A stretch of 64,000 nucleotides of DNA from Pedobacter sp. SYSU D00535 (GTDB taxonomy: Bacteria; Bacteroidota; Bacteroidia; Sphingobacteriales; Sphingobacteriaceae): contig NZ_JAFEWD010000001.1 of the NCBI RefSeq assembly GCF_017355855.1, positions 124,001 through 188,000 of the forward strand. Reading direction: 5' to 3'. Positions 45,572-54,880 of the stretch are shown piece after piece. Every line of letters starts with the position of its first letter. Position 1 is the stretch's first letter. The translations under genes were made by a program, and so were the position numbers. The notes below the pieces were generated by a model. That model saw only the letters and a list, made by a program, of their open reading frames with translations. It was not told the DNA's origin and ran no database searches.

Positions 45572-46183
45572 ACACTTTGAGCTCGTAACTTCTTGACTAT
45601 TAAAGGGATGTTTGTTATTTTAATTACTAGCTGGACTTTCATTATTTCCCGAAGGAGTCTCGTCCATAGAATTTGATAATTCTATCTTATTTATTTAAAA
45701 ACTAAACAAAGGTACCCTATGACTTTAATGTCCCGTTCGACAAAATATGATTTTCACTTTTTTTTCCATAGCTAAAATTTAAATTGTAAATGGATCATTG
45801 CTTTTTCTAGTCAATCTGTAAATCAATGACGGTCCGCTGCCTCATTTACTAGTAAGTTACAAATAATTATCACATTCACAAATAATTGCAATACACAAAT
45901 TCTAAATAAAGTAGTACTATATCTAGGACTATCTATTCATGATCGCACGATAAAAAGCATATAAACAAGCAAATTGAGTAAGTTGGAGTTGTTTATGCGG
46001 CTAAAGGCTCTATCGGATTAAAAATTAGAGAGTGGGGAACAGGGCTGGAGATGCAATGCACAGACTTTTATGAAGAGAGTTACAAGCGTCACAAAAATTT
46101 GTTTAGTGTTTGGCAAAAGAGTCTTTCTCTCAACTTGTATCGTCATTTTTGGTATTAAACGCCCTCGTTCACCTACTTCACCC
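45572..46183. other. AT-rich gene-free interval
   Basis: The 612 bp hold no gene I can support and no member of the repeat families. The stretch 45640-45960 is strongly AT-rich and could carry the promoter of the minus-strand gene starting at 45550. The right part runs to the end of the convergent M15 peptidase gene. Confidence 0.4.
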
Positions 46184-46870
46184 TCAGCCTATTGCCATTT
46201 TCATATTATCAGTCCAGCTCTTATCCGCTCCCGGAGGATACATTCCCTGTTTCAAGGCGCTGGAACTTGTTCCTGCCAGTTGTAGGTGTGGTACTTCAAA
46301 ATCAAGACGCATCAAGCCTTCCTGTATTCCCAGCTGGTGGAGTCGATTCCACCATCCGCGTGTTGTTGCACCGGTATCCCAGCTCCAGTTGCCATTCAGA
46401 AACAGAACGAAATCAACAGCCAGTCCATACTGATGATAGGATGACCATGGACGAGCATAAGTGACTATATTTCCTGGCTTCGTTCTTCCTTGCGCATAGA
46501 GCTGTGCCTGGCGCTGGGGATACCGGTAGGCTTCGAAAATGCGAAAGGGGATATTCTCCGACTGCAGCTGCACAAACACTTTCACCACTGCTGTCCTGAC
46601 TTTTGGATGCAGGTGCATGACGTTCGTGTGTCGCTCAGAAAGCACTGTAACCTGCCGTGCAGGCTCCGTCATCTCATAGATCTTCGTCCAGGTATCACCG
46701 CCAACAATGCCGTCAGGATCCAGCTTATTCTTTGTCTGGAAGTCTACCACTGCTGCATGTGTATCCGGACCGAAGCTGCCGTCTACCAACAGGTCGTACT
46801 GCAAGCTAACCAATTTTTTTTGCAGGTACTCAACGAGTTTATCCTGCACACGGTTTCTTAATACGATCAT
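46184..46870 (-). CDS. M15-family D,D/L,D-peptidase with PG-binding domain
   Basis: The 228-residue protein starts with a PG_binding_1 domain (residues 8-66: LQKKLVSLQYDLLVDGSFG, VVDFQTKNKLDPDGIVG). The C-terminal VanY/M15C-like peptidase has zinc ligands H146 and D153 in SYHQYGLAVD and H195 in FEVPHLQL. The enzyme cleaves peptidoglycan stem peptides. There is no signal peptide, as in phage-type endolysins. It is the second gene of an operon whose first gene encodes a membrane protein, 44 bp upstream. Confidence 0.88.
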   Translation of the reverse strand: MIVLRNRVQDKLVEYLQKKLVSLQYDLLVDGSFGPDTHAAVVDFQTKNKLDPDGIVGGDTWTKIYEMTEPARQVTVLSERHTNVMHLHPKVRTAVVKVFVQLQSENIPFRIFEAYRYPQRQAQLYAQGRTKPGNIVTYARPWSSYHQYGLAVDFVLFLNGNWSWDTGATTRGWWNRLHQLGIQEGLMRLDFEVPHLQLAGTSSSALKQGMYPPGADKSWTDNMKMAIG

Positions 46871-46914
46871 CTTCTTATGATTAATAGGTATTCAACATAA
46901 AGCGCCCGTCTTAC

Positions 46915-47892
46915 TTAGCTTCCTGTAGTGGCACTTGGCGGAGGCGGCGGCGTATCAATAGTTGGGTTATAGACATCAGGGGGAATATTATTGGTGGTGG
47001 TTGAGGAGCTGCCAGCACCAGAGAGGGCACTTGTAGGCAGGATAACCTCTTTCAACCGGTCAAGAAACGCAATCACCCGGGAGCTGTAGAATCCACCGAT
47101 AAAGGCAAAGGCAATCACCCCCTTTCCTGAGTTAATATCAGCCATGTTTGAGTCATTGAAGAAGTTATATCCGAGTACAATTGCCAATGTACAAATAGGA
47201 GCGTAGAGGATTTTTGCACATTGGTAGGGAATTTCAGAACTGTCGAATTGCGTGTGGGGATCACCGGGAACCGTTGTGCTGTTCTTACTTACCATGCCCA
47301 GGTTAAAAAGGAGGCTGGCGAGCACCCCGAAAATCGACCAAAATACGATCTCGTAATAAATTGCAGGCCCCGTCAACCAGAAGTAAGACTTTACAACGAA
47401 ACGGGCTTCGTCCAGGTAGCTTGTCGCTTCCAGATCGCTGGCAGATGCGAGCAGCAACCTGATACTGTCCAGCTGTACTCTGTCAACTTTGTTATTAAAC
47501 TCATTGTCGATAAACCGGAGCGCCTTTATATGTTTAGATGCCCTGGCATTCTCACTTTGTTCGACATCTTGCGCTGCTTGTACAAAAGCAAGTTGGTTCA
47601 CCTGAACTTTCTCTGCCGGCTTTTGCCCAAGGGGTGCTAAAGTATCTTGCTCCAATTTAGCAACTTGTTGAGGCCCTTCGACGGTAAGGGTGTCGAAATA
47701 GATCCGGTTGATAAGCTGAATTTGGTGGTCGGACAACTTTGCGTATTCATAGTCAATCTTCAACTCACGCGTGAAGTGATGGGCGGCAATATAAATGGCG
47801 ACGAGCGTTAGGAGAAAGATATTCAGTGTCCAAAACCATCTGATTTCACTGTAAAGCTTCAGGTTGAGAAAGCTATAGATTGATGTTTTCAT
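46915..47892 (-). CDS. Membrane protein with extracytoplasmic domain, unrecognised
   Basis: A 325-residue protein from ATG 47892; the frame extends to an ATT codon at 47913, which I reject as a start. A first membrane segment lies near 20-38 (WTLNIFLLTLVAIYIAAHHF). A charged helical stretch of about 120 residues follows, then further hydrophobic segments (IYYEIVFWSIFGVLASLLF, ILYAPICTLAIVLGYNFF, GVIAFAFIGGFYSSRVIAF). The C-terminus is Ser/Thr/Pro-rich. It is co-transcribed with the M15 peptidase, suggesting a membrane partner of a wall hydrolase. The shared palindrome lies 46 bp upstream of the start. Confidence 0.72.
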   Translation of the reverse strand: MKTSIYSFLNLKLYSEIRWFWTLNIFLLTLVAIYIAAHHFTRELKIDYEYAKLSDHQIQLINRIYFDTLTVEGPQQVAKLEQDTLAPLGQKPAEKVQVNQLAFVQAAQDVEQSENARASKHIKALRFIDNEFNNKVDRVQLDSIRLLLASASDLEATSYLDEARFVVKSYFWLTGPAIYYEIVFWSIFGVLASLLFNLGMVSKNSTTVPGDPHTQFDSSEIPYQCAKILYAPICTLAIVLGYNFFNDSNMADINSGKGVIAFAFIGGFYSSRVIAFLDRLKEVILPTSALSGAGSSSTTTNNIPPDVYNPTIDTPPPPPSATTGS

Positions 47893-47937
47893 GAGGCTGA
47901 GTTTGTATTTCAATATCCCTATTAATACACGGATGTG

Positions 47938-47959
47938 AAATAGCTATTGGTAGTCATTT
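47938..47959. promoter_or_regulatory. Shared 22-bp palindromic operator, site 2
   Basis: AAATAGCTA-TTGG-TAGTCATTT, differing from site 1 by one spacer base. It lies 46 bp upstream of the membrane protein/M15 peptidase operon start. The bases next to both sites are also similar (TGAAATAGC). Confidence 0.5.
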
Positions 47960-48171
47960 TGCGCGAACCCGGCGTCGAGATTTCCTCGGGGCAAGCTAGG
48001 CCAGCGGAGGACAGCGGTCGACACCCACCTATCTAACGGGTACTAAGAAACCCAACGCTCTCTCTAGATCGTGATCGCCAAGGGGTACCTTCAATTTGCC
48101 AAAGAAGACCTGATACGCCGGAACTTAATACCCGCTCAATTCTAATCGGTAGAAAAGCTGGTAGGTAACTG

Positions 48172-48205
48172 TCCCCCTCTGGAGGGGGTAGGGGGAGGCA
48201 ATCTG
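48172..48205 (+). repeat. C5TC-TG-GAG5 hairpin repeat
   Basis: CCCCCTCTGGAGGGGG at 48173-48188 is a perfect 7-bp inverted repeat, followed by TAGGGGGAGGCA. A near-identical copy is at 56062-56089. This type of short GC hairpin recurs in Bacteroidota intergenic DNA. Confidence 0.6.
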
Positions 48206-48291
48206 CAGCTACCTTGATTTAGGAATAGGAGGAATTCGAAAACCGTTATAGAGAGATCCAGTAGTAAAATGCCATCCTTCACCACCATGAA

Positions 48292-48313
48292 AAATAGCCA
48301 TCTCTAGCTATTT
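48292..48313. promoter_or_regulatory. Shared 22-bp palindromic operator, site 3
   Basis: AAATAGCCA-TCTC-TAGCTATTT, 50 bp upstream of the secreted protein gene at 48364. Right half-site identical to the consensus; left differs at one base. It is the only site on the plus-strand side. Confidence 0.5.
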
Positions 48314-48363
48314 TCTTAGCGCTTCTTTCTTCCTAAATTCATTATCTGCTTACACGAAAAACT

Positions 48364-49398
48364 ATGAAAACGTTAGCCGTTCTTGCTTTCATTATTCTCT
48401 GTCTTAGACATCCGTTGTTGGCCCAAAAGGCGACACAACGTTTGATGATCCCGGCCCTGAATAGTTTTAAACTTGACGAGGGTGGACTGGCGGTTATACC
48501 TGCATATTGTATAGACGCCCCACGAAAATGGCCCGAAATTGGTTCGGATTTGAGTTTCTCAACTATTAGTAGCAACACTGGGGTTATCACATTTTCAGTG
48601 GGTAATTCAATCAAAGAAATGTCCATAAAAGAAGCACTGGATAAGGAAATTTTCAAAATAAAAAGCTTTAGCAATTCGATCCGTTTAGTTCCGCAAAACG
48701 AACAAATAAAACTTCGATCAATTACTACCAGTGGGTTTATGGTGGCCGCTCAGAACGACTTAGCACCAATCGATCCTAAGTTCTACAAAGGTTTTGAACC
48801 CTTCACCGATGAAGGCAGCTGGGTCTCGGCGCAACGTAAGCTGCACGAAACTATTTTGGCGGATGCTCTGCAAAACGCTGTAAAAAGAAAACAGGTAATA
48901 TCAGAGTTCTCGGAAAATTACATTAAGCGCTCCTCCGATTGGGAGGTTTCAATGGTAAATGAAAAGATACATATTTATGATCGGGCTCGCGTAGGGGATC
49001 CGCAAAGGCCGTTTTATCAGCTTGTCCAGGACATGCCTTCTATACTTGAAAACCCGTCTTTATGTGTCGTTCCTGACGATAATGGTGGTTATTCAATCAG
49101 TTTATCTGGGGACTTTAAGGGGAAAATCCCCATTTCGATTGATTTTACCAGCGAAAGGAAGCTAGAGATGTCTGTGCTGATAGAGCGCGGCAATGTTGAA
49201 GCGGATGATAAGAAAATTACAGGATATTTCGCGTTGACTAAAGGCGCTCCAAGTGAAACAGATCCTGAAAATTTTGAAACCTGCAAGCTAGATGCAGCGG
49301 TTTCACTCTGCTGGCCCCCAAAGGCGACGACACTTAACATAGAAGCTTGTGGAAAGAGCGCTGCCGTGTCGGTTGAAGGGATAGCGATTGAATTTTAA
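48364..49398 (+). CDS. Secreted protein, unrecognised
   Basis: The 344-residue protein has a signal peptide (MKTLAVLAFIILCLRHPLLAQ). The mature part is a mixed alpha/beta sequence without a family I recognise. The last 130 residues are beta-rich (GGYSISLSGDFKGKIPISIDF, KITGYFALTKGAP) and contain a Cys pair (C at CKLDAAVSLC). A periplasmic or surface role is likely. The operator palindrome upstream links it to the M19/patatin and membrane/M15 units. Confidence 0.7.
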   Translation: MKTLAVLAFIILCLRHPLLAQKATQRLMIPALNSFKLDEGGLAVIPAYCIDAPRKWPEIGSDLSFSTISSNTGVITFSVGNSIKEMSIKEALDKEIFKIKSFSNSIRLVPQNEQIKLRSITTSGFMVAAQNDLAPIDPKFYKGFEPFTDEGSWVSAQRKLHETILADALQNAVKRKQVISEFSENYIKRSSDWEVSMVNEKIHIYDRARVGDPQRPFYQLVQDMPSILENPSLCVVPDDNGGYSISLSGDFKGKIPISIDFTSERKLEMSVLIERGNVEADDKKITGYFALTKGAPSETDPENFETCKLDAAVSLCWPPKATTLNIEACGKSAAVSVEGIAIEF

Positions 49399-49503
49399 AG
49401 CCCACTGTTTTCAGGTAGTCATAAGGCGGTGTTTCAAAAGTATGAGGCTGGTTTTCTCAAGCCGACCTCTTTTTAACTACAATCATACAAAGCGTAAATT
49501 TAC

Positions 49504-50133
49504 ATGGAAATTCCTCTGACAGCTTTCGTGACGCAGATCCAGGCCTCTGGTTCCAAGACCTTCGATTTGATACGGGGCATTGAATTGTTCATACCGTTTC
49601 TTTTGTCATTGATAACGATCTGGATAAAAGATGATTATACGAGACGACAGGAAGTAAAAAATAAAACCAATTACTTGTGGAGTATTCTCGGGGAAAAAGT
49701 AGATGAATGTAGAGAGTATATTAGCAACTTGAATGAAACCTTTAACTATTTTCAGAAGAAAAAGGTCGTTTTTTTCGGTTTAGACATTCCTAAAACATTG
49801 ACTGATTATGCAAAAAGACTTGCAGAGCTCGAGCGCAAACAATCCTTTCTATATTCGGATTATGCTTCAAAAGTAGAGATACTTCGGACAGGACACGCTT
49901 CGCTTCAACGCCTCCTGTCAGAGGCAGCTTTTCAAAATCTAGATGACGAAAATACTTTTAGTAGAATAATTACTGCGATTTCTTCTCAAATTGACGCATT
50001 AAAAAAAGACTCGGTAATACTTGCTAAAACAGAGTATAGATTAGTTCAATTTCTTGAAAAAAAGTATCATTCGGAAGACAGGAGCATCGCTGACCGTTGG
50101 GGTGCTGAGATCGATAAGATCGGTAATGTTTAG
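49504..50133 (+). CDS. Membrane-anchored coiled-coil protein
   Basis: The 209-residue protein has one N-terminal membrane segment (about 26-42: GIELFIPFLLSLITIWI) followed by a long charged helical region (VKNKTNYLWSILGEKVDE, KRLAELERKQSFLY, QIDALKKDSVILAKTEYRL). No family recognised. It follows the secreted protein after 105 bp and may share its transcript. Confidence 0.68.
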   Translation: MEIPLTAFVTQIQASGSKTFDLIRGIELFIPFLLSLITIWIKDDYTRRQEVKNKTNYLWSILGEKVDECREYISNLNETFNYFQKKKVVFFGLDIPKTLTDYAKRLAELERKQSFLYSDYASKVEILRTGHASLQRLLSEAAFQNLDDENTFSRIITAISSQIDALKKDSVILAKTEYRLVQFLEKKYHSEDRSIADRWGAEIDKIGNV

Positions 50134-50278
50134 ATTATTCTTTCTTCTGCAATGTTTGACCCTAACCTATAACGTCGCGAAACAGTTACTTTGACGATAT
50201 CCGCGAGTAATAACAAGAATATCGTTTTGCGTACGAATAATGTCTCACAACATACTAATGTAATTGGCTGCACGCTGC

Positions 50279-52084
50279 TCACCTCATCAGCCCCCGCTTC
50301 CGGAAATCCTCTATCACCAGATCCAACACCTTGTCCGCAATCTTATCATCAAAAATCTTGGCGGCTGCATTAATGCTGAAATCAACAATGCCGTTACCAT
50401 CCATTACACTATTAATGATCTTGCGGATCCGGGTTTTCAGCTGCTCGCGGTAAGTGCTGAAATAGTTGGCTTTCAACATATCCAGTTGGTATGTAGGCAA
50501 CGGATCAGGATCTATGTACCTGAACGTTTTACTTCCATCGGGATTGCTCTTTTCCTCCGTCTTGATTTTTCCTTTAAGTGTGACATCCGGAATGATCGGT
50601 ACCTGGGTTCTTCCTGCTTCATCTATATACGAGAAGCGCTTTACTGCTTCAGGATGATCATGATAAGCTTTCAGTACTGACTCCACACACTGGGCATTTT
50701 CGGGATTGGGTTCGTGCAGGTCTACTACAAAGTACTTCCTCAGGAAACTCTGGCAATTGTGTCTTCCCAGGAAAAAGTCGTGTATTCGGAATTCCTTATT
50801 ACAGAAGCCTCCGAATCCATTGAGCGAGCCGCAGGCAATGGCGTACTCGGGCCTTTCTGCGTTATCCCGGGAGGGAGCAATCACATGGAGTCCGTAGTTC
50901 TTGATGTTATAGGCATCGAAAGCATCTTTGGCATCAAAGATCAGCTGTGAGCTTAATGAAAAGAGAAATTTGGGAACATACTTAAACAGGTGCGCGAAGT
51001 CTTCAGTAGGTGCCTTCAAGTCAAAATCATGAGAAGGGAAGGGGTCAATCAGAATAGTAGAGGTGTTTTTTAGCTTTCTCTTTTCGATGCTTTTCTCCGT
51101 CTCGTTCGCCTTGTCCAGGTTCACAAAGGGCTGAATGTCTCCGTACTGCTTCGTGCGCATGTTCAGAAGCAGATCCCGTGTAAACTCTACGGGTTCGTTG
51201 TTGGCCGTCCCGCCGTCCCCGTTGCAGGTACGATACACATCGTCGTCCTTTGTGATGTCTTTCCCCAGAATGATAGTACTTCGATCGAACTTCCCGTTCT
51301 TCTGAAAGTAGGGGTTATCCCAAATGTATTTGGCCTGTCGCTCTACCAGCCGGGCACTGAGGCCAATAGGGAAGGCGCCGGTAGCCTTTGCACAGTCCAG
51401 CAGAACTTTGAGATGCTTACGGTTGGAACCCGAAACTTCAATCCTGCCGTCGCCTTCGTAAGTATGGGCCCAGCGAAAGTGTCCCAGGTCGCGGTGTTCC
51501 GAGATGTACTGATCGCGGGAAGCATTCGACAGGCTGGTGATCTTGTACTTAATCCCCGTAACATTAAAAAGGGTGAGAAACAGCTCTCTTCGGGGATTGA
51601 GGTAGCCGGGCAGTGGATTTTTGCTGGACGAAGTTTCGATATATTGTCTAAACTTTTCCGCTACCTCATCAACAAAGCCGGCATTCAGCAGGGAAGGGAT
51701 ATAGCCTTCTTTCACATCCTGTTCGCTCAACAACTCGCTCAGGATATCGTCCTGGGTCAACTCTACCCAGACCTTCCAGTAGATATTTTCCTCGCTATTT
51801 ACCGTGTACGTTTTTCTGTCTTCCTGAAGCTGTGCATGGGGCACTGCATTTTGAAATCCAACAAAACCCAGGGCGGCCGTGATGCCTCCTCCTGAGGCCC
51901 CGCCCAGCACATCGATCACCACCTGATGGTCGGGCAGAGAATCCTTTTGGCTCAGATCCTGTCGGGCCTGCTCCCAATTGTCGAGTGCTTCATGCAGATA
52001 GTCGAGTACGCCAGCCGTGTATGCTCCGGCGGAAATGGAGCCTGCCATGCAAAGCCCCAGGTGGAAAATCTTGTCGTTATTCAT
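50279..52084 (-). CDS. Patatin-like phospholipase
   Basis: A 601-residue patatin. The oxyanion loop region is GLCMAGSISAG (10-20), the nucleophile elbow is GGASGG (S64), and the catalytic aspartate is D290 in GDGG. Patatins hydrolyse acyl esters of phospholipids. The protein is long for the family, with a C-terminal part of about 300 residues (DSFDAYNIKNYG-like and FRYIDPDPLPTYQLD segments) that I cannot assign. No signal peptide, so it acts in the cytoplasm or on the inner leaflet. The start is 18 bp downstream of the M19-like gene; both would be controlled from the palindrome at 53662. Confidence 0.88.
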   Translation of the reverse strand: MNNDKIFHLGLCMAGSISAGAYTAGVLDYLHEALDNWEQARQDLSQKDSLPDHQVVIDVLGGASGGGITAALGFVGFQNAVPHAQLQEDRKTYTVNSEENIYWKVWVELTQDDILSELLSEQDVKEGYIPSLLNAGFVDEVAEKFRQYIETSSSKNPLPGYLNPRRELFLTLFNVTGIKYKITSLSNASRDQYISEHRDLGHFRWAHTYEGDGRIEVSGSNRKHLKVLLDCAKATGAFPIGLSARLVERQAKYIWDNPYFQKNGKFDRSTIILGKDITKDDDVYRTCNGDGGTANNEPVEFTRDLLLNMRTKQYGDIQPFVNLDKANETEKSIEKRKLKNTSTILIDPFPSHDFDLKAPTEDFAHLFKYVPKFLFSLSSQLIFDAKDAFDAYNIKNYGLHVIAPSRDNAERPEYAIACGSLNGFGGFCNKEFRIHDFFLGRHNCQSFLRKYFVVDLHEPNPENAQCVESVLKAYHDHPEAVKRFSYIDEAGRTQVPIIPDVTLKGKIKTEEKSNPDGSKTFRYIDPDPLPTYQLDMLKANYFSTYREQLKTRIRKIINSVMDGNGIVDFSINAAAKIFDDKIADKVLDLVIEDFRKRGLMR

Positions 52085-52102
52085 AGGTAGATGTAGAGTT
52101 AT

Positions 52103-53593
52103 TTAGTACCAGCGCTCAAAAAACTGCCAGGCATTCGTCTGGAAAATATTGGTCACGATCTGGTGGGCCGTGATATTCCTGTTTTCTGTTTGCTTCAGTC
52201 TGTCTCCATGATGCTGCAGGTAATTAAAGGCATGGCGTTCGAGATGCGACTTCAGGTAATCGTACTGTTCGACGGTCCAGAAGCTGTTGATCGGATCCAC
52301 AATACCATCATAGTCGGAGCCAATAGCCAGGTGCTTCCAGGCAGGTAGTCCGTTAGCATCCAGAAGCTCTGCCACATACTGGATCTGCTTCCAGAGCAGT
52401 TCGCTCCGGTAATGCATAATTTTATTTCGGAAGATGGAGCGCTTGGTTTTCCGGATCGCCTCTTTACTTGCTACCCGTCGCTCGTCAAGCTGCAGGCCAA
52501 AGATGCCATCCGACTTGACCAGCTCAACAATTTCATCGTCATAGAAATTAATCTCGTCCTGGCAGAAGTCATTTCCAAGCTCAGGAAAACTGGAATTGGA
52601 CTGCTGATAATTCGGCAGACCAGTGCAGGCACCATGACTGATAATGATTGGGATCTTCTTATTTTCGGGGTCTAGTTGTGCCCGGATGCGGAAATAATCT
52701 TGGCGGGCAGGGGGACTCAGGTGTTTGATATCGATAAATATGGGCTTTCCATCATCCTCGCTCAGCAGGATATTCAGTACTTGTTTGCCCAGCGCTGTAA
52801 ACGACTGACCCAGCCCTTCCTCCTGATTGCAGATACCAGCTACCATGCCCGAGAGGCTCCGCGCCTGACCGCAGAGTTCATTGTAAAAGTGATGAGAGAA
52901 GGTGACAAACCAGGGCCGCATTTCCGATTGCTTCAAAGCTTTCAGATTCTTAAGCACCAGCTCGGGTTCGCATTCTATTTTCAGACCGGTGTTGAGCACG
53001 TGCAGGCCCTCTATAGAGGGGAGGATAGCAATGGTAATAGGCTGTTCCGTTTTGCCTCCATTATTCCCGGCATCTTCTATAGCAAAAAGATTCTCCTTCA
53101 TCAGTGCCTGCAACTCACCAAAGTTGCTTACCACCCGGTAACGACAGGGATTCCCATCTATCTCCACGGTCACGTTGTTCATTTGCCGGATGAAGCTCAT
53201 CTCATTCAGCAAGTCTTGAAAATAGTCTTCCGTCTCTTCAATGGCTCGGATTCCCTCAATGCTTAGTCCGGCAGCGAAATTGTCAAGCACGACAGAAAAG
53301 TTACCTTCCTCCAGTTTATTCCGGAAGAACCATTTTTCAATGGAACCTAGCGAAGCTGATATCACCCAAACGCTGCCGTAGTAACAAGCGGTGAGATTTG
53401 CTTGTGAGAACTTGGTCACACTGAGAAGTTGGTTGAGTACCTTGTCGCCTACTGAAGGAGGATTATAAAACCACATACTGCTGCGTTCCGCCGGATCCTT
53501 ACTCTGCTTGAGTTTCTCCCGCTTATAGGAGTGCCCCATGGGTTTATAGGTAGGATGGCAGTGAAGGTCGATGGAAAAGTCGAGGTTTAGCAT
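52103..53593 (-). CDS. M19-like metal-dependent hydrolase
   Basis: A 496-residue TIM-barrel hydrolase. An HxH motif near the start (IDLHCHPT, H11 and H13), a later IIISHGA, and GSDYDG at the end match membrane dipeptidase (peptidase M19) metal-ligand order. The enzyme likely cleaves dipeptides or related amides. It has no signal peptide, unlike many M19 enzymes. It is the first gene of a two-gene operon with patatin. The shared palindrome lies 69 bp upstream, next to the LuxR-type regulator gene. Confidence 0.8.
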   Translation of the reverse strand: MLNLDFSIDLHCHPTYKPMGHSYKREKLKQSKDPAERSSMWFYNPPSVGDKVLNQLLSVTKFSQANLTACYYGSVWVISASLGSIEKWFFRNKLEEGNFSVVLDNFAAGLSIEGIRAIEETEDYFQDLLNEMSFIRQMNNVTVEIDGNPCRYRVVSNFGELQALMKENLFAIEDAGNNGGKTEQPITIAILPSIEGLHVLNTGLKIECEPELVLKNLKALKQSEMRPWFVTFSHHFYNELCGQARSLSGMVAGICNQEEGLGQSFTALGKQVLNILLSEDDGKPIFIDIKHLSPPARQDYFRIRAQLDPENKKIPIIISHGACTGLPNYQQSNSSFPELGNDFCQDEINFYDDEIVELVKSDGIFGLQLDERRVASKEAIRKTKRSIFRNKIMHYRSELLWKQIQYVAELLDANGLPAWKHLAIGSDYDGIVDPINSFWTVEQYDYLKSHLERHAFNYLQHHGDRLKQTENRNITAHQIVTNIFQTNAWQFFERWY

Positions 53594-53661
53594 AGCGCGG
53601 TCGTTAAGGCTTATCTCTGTTGGTTCACAGAAATAAAAGTCCAGAATTGGCGCCTTAAGGG

Positions 53662-53683
53662 CAATAGCTAGTCATAGCTATTT
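53662..53683. promoter_or_regulatory. Shared 22-bp palindromic operator, site 4
   Basis: CAATAGCTA-GTCA-TAGCTATTT, the most symmetric copy (8-bp perfect arms AATAGCTA/TAGCTATT). It lies between the end of the LuxR-type gene (53728) and the M19/patatin start (53593), 69 bp upstream of the latter. Confidence 0.55.
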
Positions 53684-53727
53684 TTAAGAAGCGATAACCA
53701 TCCAGGGGCGGGTTCAAGTGATCTTCG

Positions 53728-54456
53728 TCATTCCAGCAGTCCGAATGCCACAGCAAACCTCACCAATTGCGCAAGGGATACCATGCCCAGCTTATTTAAG
53801 ATATTTTTCCGGTGGTTGTTCACTGTATGGATGGAGATAAACAAACGGTCGCTGATCTCGTAACTGCTCATGCCCATCGCAATATAACTGATGATTTCTT
53901 TTTCCCTTTTACTAAGCAGGTTGAATTTACGGTAATGTTGTAGCACATAGCTATGGTCACTGCAAATGCCATTCATTGCGCGCCCTGCCACGTTGAGGCC
54001 ATTTACTTCTACCGCGATGTGCATCAGGGTAGGCAGGCTGTTAGGATCCTTCGCAGGACAAAGCCGTGAGGTAGTGAGATACCATCTGTACTCTGCGGAT
54101 TCATTCGGTCGCACCCGCTGGAAGAAGCTATAGACTTTGTTATAGTCTCTGTCTGCAATGAACTTAGTCAGGATAGGAGCAAGGAAAGCGATTTCCTCAG
54201 CGGGGAAGAACTTTTCAAAGTACCGCGGGCCAAGCTCCAGCAGTTCTTCCTTGCTATGTCGCAGGATCTCACAACCCTGTTTATTCATATAATTATTGGT
54301 CATAGTGTTCAGGTCCTGGATCATCACACTGCCGGGTATGTAGTCCCCGATTTCTTCAATCAGCAGATCCTTACGGTTCAGTTGCTGACCGACGGCATAA
54401 ATGGAAGCAGGCAGGTTTACCGGGCTGGGACTTGGGGTAGAGGTCTGGCGTTTCAT
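53728..54456 (-). CDS. LuxR-family regulator with PAS-like sensor
   Basis: The 242-residue protein has a PAS-like N-terminal part (about 30-150: GDYIPGSVMIQDLNTMTNNY, with EYRWYLTTSRLCP) and a C-terminal LuxR/GerE HTH at about 177-235 (LSKREKEIISYIAMGMSSYE, ISIHTVNNHRKNILNKLG). It probably senses a small ligand or redox state. It is transcribed in the same direction as the M19/patatin operon, 134 bp ahead of it. LuxR-type HTH dimers bind palindromes of about 20 bp, so it is the best candidate to bind the four shared 22-bp sites; that is inference. Confidence 0.87.
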   Translation of the reverse strand: MKRQTSTPSPSPVNLPASIYAVGQQLNRKDLLIEEIGDYIPGSVMIQDLNTMTNNYMNKQGCEILRHSKEELLELGPRYFEKFFPAEEIAFLAPILTKFIADRDYNKVYSFFQRVRPNESAEYRWYLTTSRLCPAKDPNSLPTLMHIAVEVNGLNVAGRAMNGICSDHSYVLQHYRKFNLLSKREKEIISYIAMGMSSYEISDRLFISIHTVNNHRKNILNKLGMVSLAQLVRFAVAFGLLE

Positions 54457-54639
54457 AGGCGGGAGATAGGCTCAACTAAAATTAAAGCTTTTTTATAATT
54501 TATTTACCTGTTCATAAAAAAATATTGAGAATGAGCAAGTTGTTACCTGGATCATGCCTTTACAAGCGCTGCCTCAGTAGTTCAGGAAGGTAATGTGTAA
54601 AAGGCAGTACCGGGTAAATCTTTCGGCAAGTCTTGAAGA

Positions 54640-54870
54640 CGATCACCTCATCCCTAACCCTTCTCCTCAAGGAGAAGGGAACCACGACGGTGCTACCGGG
54701 TGCAGTCCCTAATTAAGCTCCTGGGCTTTCCGTAATCTGTAGGCTTGGTACCGCTGCTTTTGTCATTTTCGATGGAGGAGGTATCTAAACCGCCTGAGTC
54801 AGGAGATCTCTCCTAAAGTCGAGATATCTAAAGAGGAACAACTATCGCTGCTTTTATTATTTTTACCAGA
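54640..54870 (+). repeat. Two intergenic hairpin repeats
   Basis: CCCTTCTCCT-CA-AGGAGAAGGG (54658-54679) is a perfect 10-bp hairpin. A family C copy follows (54748-54850), with GCTGCTTTTGTCATTTTCG, GAGATCTCTCC and AAGTCGAGAT. No gene is seen between 54457 and 54880. Confidence 0.6.
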
Positions 54871-54880
54871 AATACGACGA

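Noticed and set aside
46070-46285. Plus-strand frames over the end of the M15 peptidase gene
   Set aside because: They are antisense to a gene with clear zinc ligands and show no coding character.
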